DNA of 15,618 nucleotides from the NCBI GenBank assembly GCA_029863665.1, contig JAOTUX010000003.1:1-15618 (forward strand), in the 5' to 3' direction. The DNA is from Candidatus Nitrosopumilus sp. Lineage in GTDB: Archaea > Thermoproteota > Nitrososphaeria > Nitrososphaerales > Nitrosopumilaceae. The notes under the pieces were generated by a model that saw only the letters and a program-made list of their open reading frames with translations, had not been told where the DNA came from and did no database searches. The position numbers and the translations under genes were made by a program. Positions 13,875-15,618 of the stretch are shown here, piece after piece (position 1 is the stretch's first letter; every line of letters begins with the position of its first letter).

Positions 13875-13903
13875 ATCATGATTGAAAAATTCAAAATCAT
13901 AAT
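13875..13903. promoter_or_regulatory. Imperfect inverted repeat in a divergent promoter region
   Basis: ATCATGATT and AATCATAAT pair at 8 of 9 positions around an 11-nt spacer, followed by eight T residues. It lies between the divergent starts at 13857 and 13965. It may be an operator, or a T-rich promoter element. A terminator role is unlikely because no gene ends here. Confidence 0.3.
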
Positions 13904-13964
13904 TTTTTTTCTAAATCCTGTTTTTCAGTGTTGATAATGCTGTTTTCATCTTAAGTAATTCATA

Positions 13965-15618
13965 ATGAAATATTATCTAGTGAATTCACTAATTTTTATT
14001 TTATTTGGCATCTTATTGATATCTTTTGGATTAGTTAATTTTGCAGAAACAGATGCAGCCTCCCATTATGATGAAGAACTTGAAAAGTATCCAAACTCAG
14101 TTGACGCATTAAATGATAAAGGATATCAGTTATTTGAACAAGGCAAATACGATGAGGCCATTACATATTTTGATAGGGTTTTAGAAATTGAACCTGATAA
14201 CGAATATGCTTTGCTTACCAAGGGTACTGCATTGGAACGTCTTGGTGAATACAATGAAGCAATATTTTATTATGACCAGGCACTAGATAGTAATCCAAAT
14301 TCTGTGTTGGCATTAAATAATAAGGGTGCCGCCTTGTATAATTTGGGCAAATATGATGAGGCCATCAAATACTATGATCAGGCATTAAAAATAGATCCTA
14401 ATTATGAAACAGCATTAAAAAACAAAGAACTTGCTCTTTCTTCAAAACCCTCCATATACGAAAATAAAATTTTTGGATATAGTTTTGTTCATCCCGCAAG
14501 TTGGCAAATCAATGACGTGCCAGAAGAAGGTATATTGTTCATAAAACCTATGAAAAATGATAAAACGACACCACTTCCATTTTTTGCATCCATTACAGCT
14601 GAATATGTTTCATCTGAATTGACATTGGACGAATATGTACCTGTTGTCAACAAATTCATGGAAGAAGTTTTTCCAAATTATAAAGTTAAAGAATCAAATC
14701 CTGCCATTTTGAGTGGAAATATAGCAAAAAAACAGATATTCACTTCAAATGATCCCAATGTAGAAATTGAAGGAATAATCATTATCATCATAGACGATGA
14801 TAAGGCCTTAACAGTAATGGCCGGTTCTCCTTCTGAATTTTTCTCTCAATATGAACCAGATATTATTAAATTGATTGAATCGGTCAAATTTATAGAAAAA
14901 TTACCTGAGCAAGAAGTTCCATTTGTTTACTATGAAAACCAAGAATATGAGTTTAAGATTCAGTACCCTCAAAATTGGATTAGAATACCAGAGCCAGCAT
15001 TAAACGTAATAGTTTCCTTTATACCTCCTGACCAAGTAGATTCTAAATTTCCAAACACAGTCAACATACAGGTGTTAGACTCACCTGCAACCATATCATC
15101 ATTAGAAGAATATGTTGATGAATCTACTCAAGCTATGAAATCACAGCTTTCGTCATTTGAAATTCTAGAATCTGGATACACTTCTTTTGCAGGACAGCAA
15201 GCCTTCAAGATGACATCAATCATTGATTATAGTAACATTGACATTGACTTAGAACAAGGCAAAATTAGTCAAAAGGAACCTCTTTCAACACTAATTGATA
15301 GTATTAAACAAGAAAGTCTGGCACAGGGTTATCAGATTGTTATGATGAAAGATGATAAAATCTATATAATTACGTATACTGCCACTCCAGAAACATTTTC
15401 TGATTATTTCTCAACAGCTACAAAAATAATTGATTCGTTTGAATTTGAATCAAAGGTCTCCAAGTCTGTGGAAATTCCCGAATGGATTAAGAATAATGCA
15501 AAGTGGTGGGTAGAGGGTACCATTGATGACAAGGCATTTGTTGGTGGAATACAATTTCTGATAAAAGAAGGAATAATACAGATTCCAGAAACTACAAAAT
15601 CATCAGAACTAACTAGTT
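13965..15618 (+). CDS. Exported TPR / PsbP-like protein with Trp-rich module, 3' end outside the window
   Basis: At least 551 residues, open to the window edge. Residues 1-32 are a signal peptide or anchor (LIFILFGILLISFGLVNF). Three TPR repeats follow at about 46-79, 80-113 and 114-147 (GKYDEAITYFDRVLEIEPDN; GEYNEAIFYYDQALDSNPNS; GKYDEAIKYYDQALKIDPNY). Two PsbP-like domains start near residues 163 (IFGYSFVHPASW) and 313 (EYEFKIQYPQNW). A Trp module, PEWIKNNAKWWVEG, starts near 505, and a second one probably follows beyond the edge. TPRs usually mediate protein contact, so this may be a scaffold outside the membrane. Positions 15531-15601 match 8357-8427 at 65 of 71 bases, which links this gene to the 734-aa paralog by duplication or gene conversion. 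Confidence 0.85.
   Translation, partial: MKYYLVNSLIFILFGILLISFGLVNFAETDAASHYDEELEKYPNSVDALNDKGYQLFEQGKYDEAITYFDRVLEIEPDNEYALLTKGTALERLGEYNEAIFYYDQALDSNPNSVLALNNKGAALYNLGKYDEAIKYYDQALKIDPNYETALKNKELALSSKPSIYENKIFGYSFVHPASWQINDVPEEGILFIKPMKNDKTTPLPFFASITAEYVSSELTLDEYVPVVNKFMEEVFPNYKVKESNPAILSGNIAKKQIFTSNDPNVEIEGIIIIIIDDDKALTVMAGSPSEFFSQYEPDIIKLIESVKFIEKLPEQEVPFVYYENQEYEFKIQYPQNWIRIPEPALNVIVSFIPPDQVDSKFPNTVNIQVLDSPATISSLEEYVDESTQAMKSQLSSFEILESGYTSFAGQQAFKMTSIIDYSNIDIDLEQGKISQKEPLSTLIDSIKQESLAQGYQIVMMKDDKIYIITYTATPETFSDYFSTATKIIDSFEFESKVSKSVEIPEWIKNNAKWWVEGTIDDKAFVGGIQFLIKEGIIQIPETTKSSELTS

Noticed and set aside
1..15618. CRISPR arrays, insertion sequences with terminal repeats, rRNA
   Set aside because: I looked for regularly spaced repeats, transposase motifs and rRNA-like G+C-rich blocks and saw none.

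Overview
The window looks like an AT-rich chromosome segment from an ammonia-oxidising-type archaeon (Thaumarchaeota/Nitrososphaerota, Nitrosopumilus-like). This is inferred from protein style, not from a search. The clues are secreted proteins with PsbP-like domains followed by a Trp-rich C-terminal module (W-I-K-N-N-A-x-W-W), TATA boxes about 25 bp before start codons with little or no leader, and small Cys-rich proteins typical of thaumarchaeal mobile elements.

Layout. (1) 1-4949 is an accessory region. It starts with the 5' part of a tRNA-Gly(GCC) on the minus strand and a tyrosine integrase (149-1261). A minus-strand winged-helix protein (1373-2377) follows, divergent from a tight plus-strand cluster (2429-4949). 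That cluster holds an antitoxin-like 38-aa protein, a Cys-rich protein, a 30-aa micro-ORF with a strong Shine-Dalgarno site, a ParB-DNA methyltransferase fusion, a 29-aa micro-ORF, an HNH endonuclease and a zinc-ribbon protein. Most junctions overlap by 1-8 nt, so translation is probably coupled. (2) 4936-10329 is a block of envelope or secreted proteins: two head-to-head PsbP-like paralogs (278 and 734 aa) around a small membrane protein, then a two-gene unit of a bitopic membrane protein and a Cache-type extracellular sensor protein. (3) 10404-13186 is a second accessory region: a helix-turn-helix protein, an overlapping companion, a relic resembling part of a terminase large subunit, small membrane and helical proteins, and the C-terminal tail of a second integrase. 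(4) 13372-15618 has a membrane/zinc-finger protein on the minus strand and the start of a TPR-PsbP-Trp-module exported protein that runs off the window.

How the genes may work together. The methyltransferase and HNH nuclease in one overlapping operon could be a restriction-modification-like or DNA-processing module of an integrated element. An 8-bp inverted repeat sits in the divergent promoter in front of it and is a good operator candidate. The HTH pair, terminase-like relic and second integrase tail suggest decayed remains of at least one more element, possibly a tailed provirus. The PsbP-like proteins between the two regions look like host envelope genes that spread by duplication; one 71-bp stretch is shared at 65 of 71 positions between two of them.
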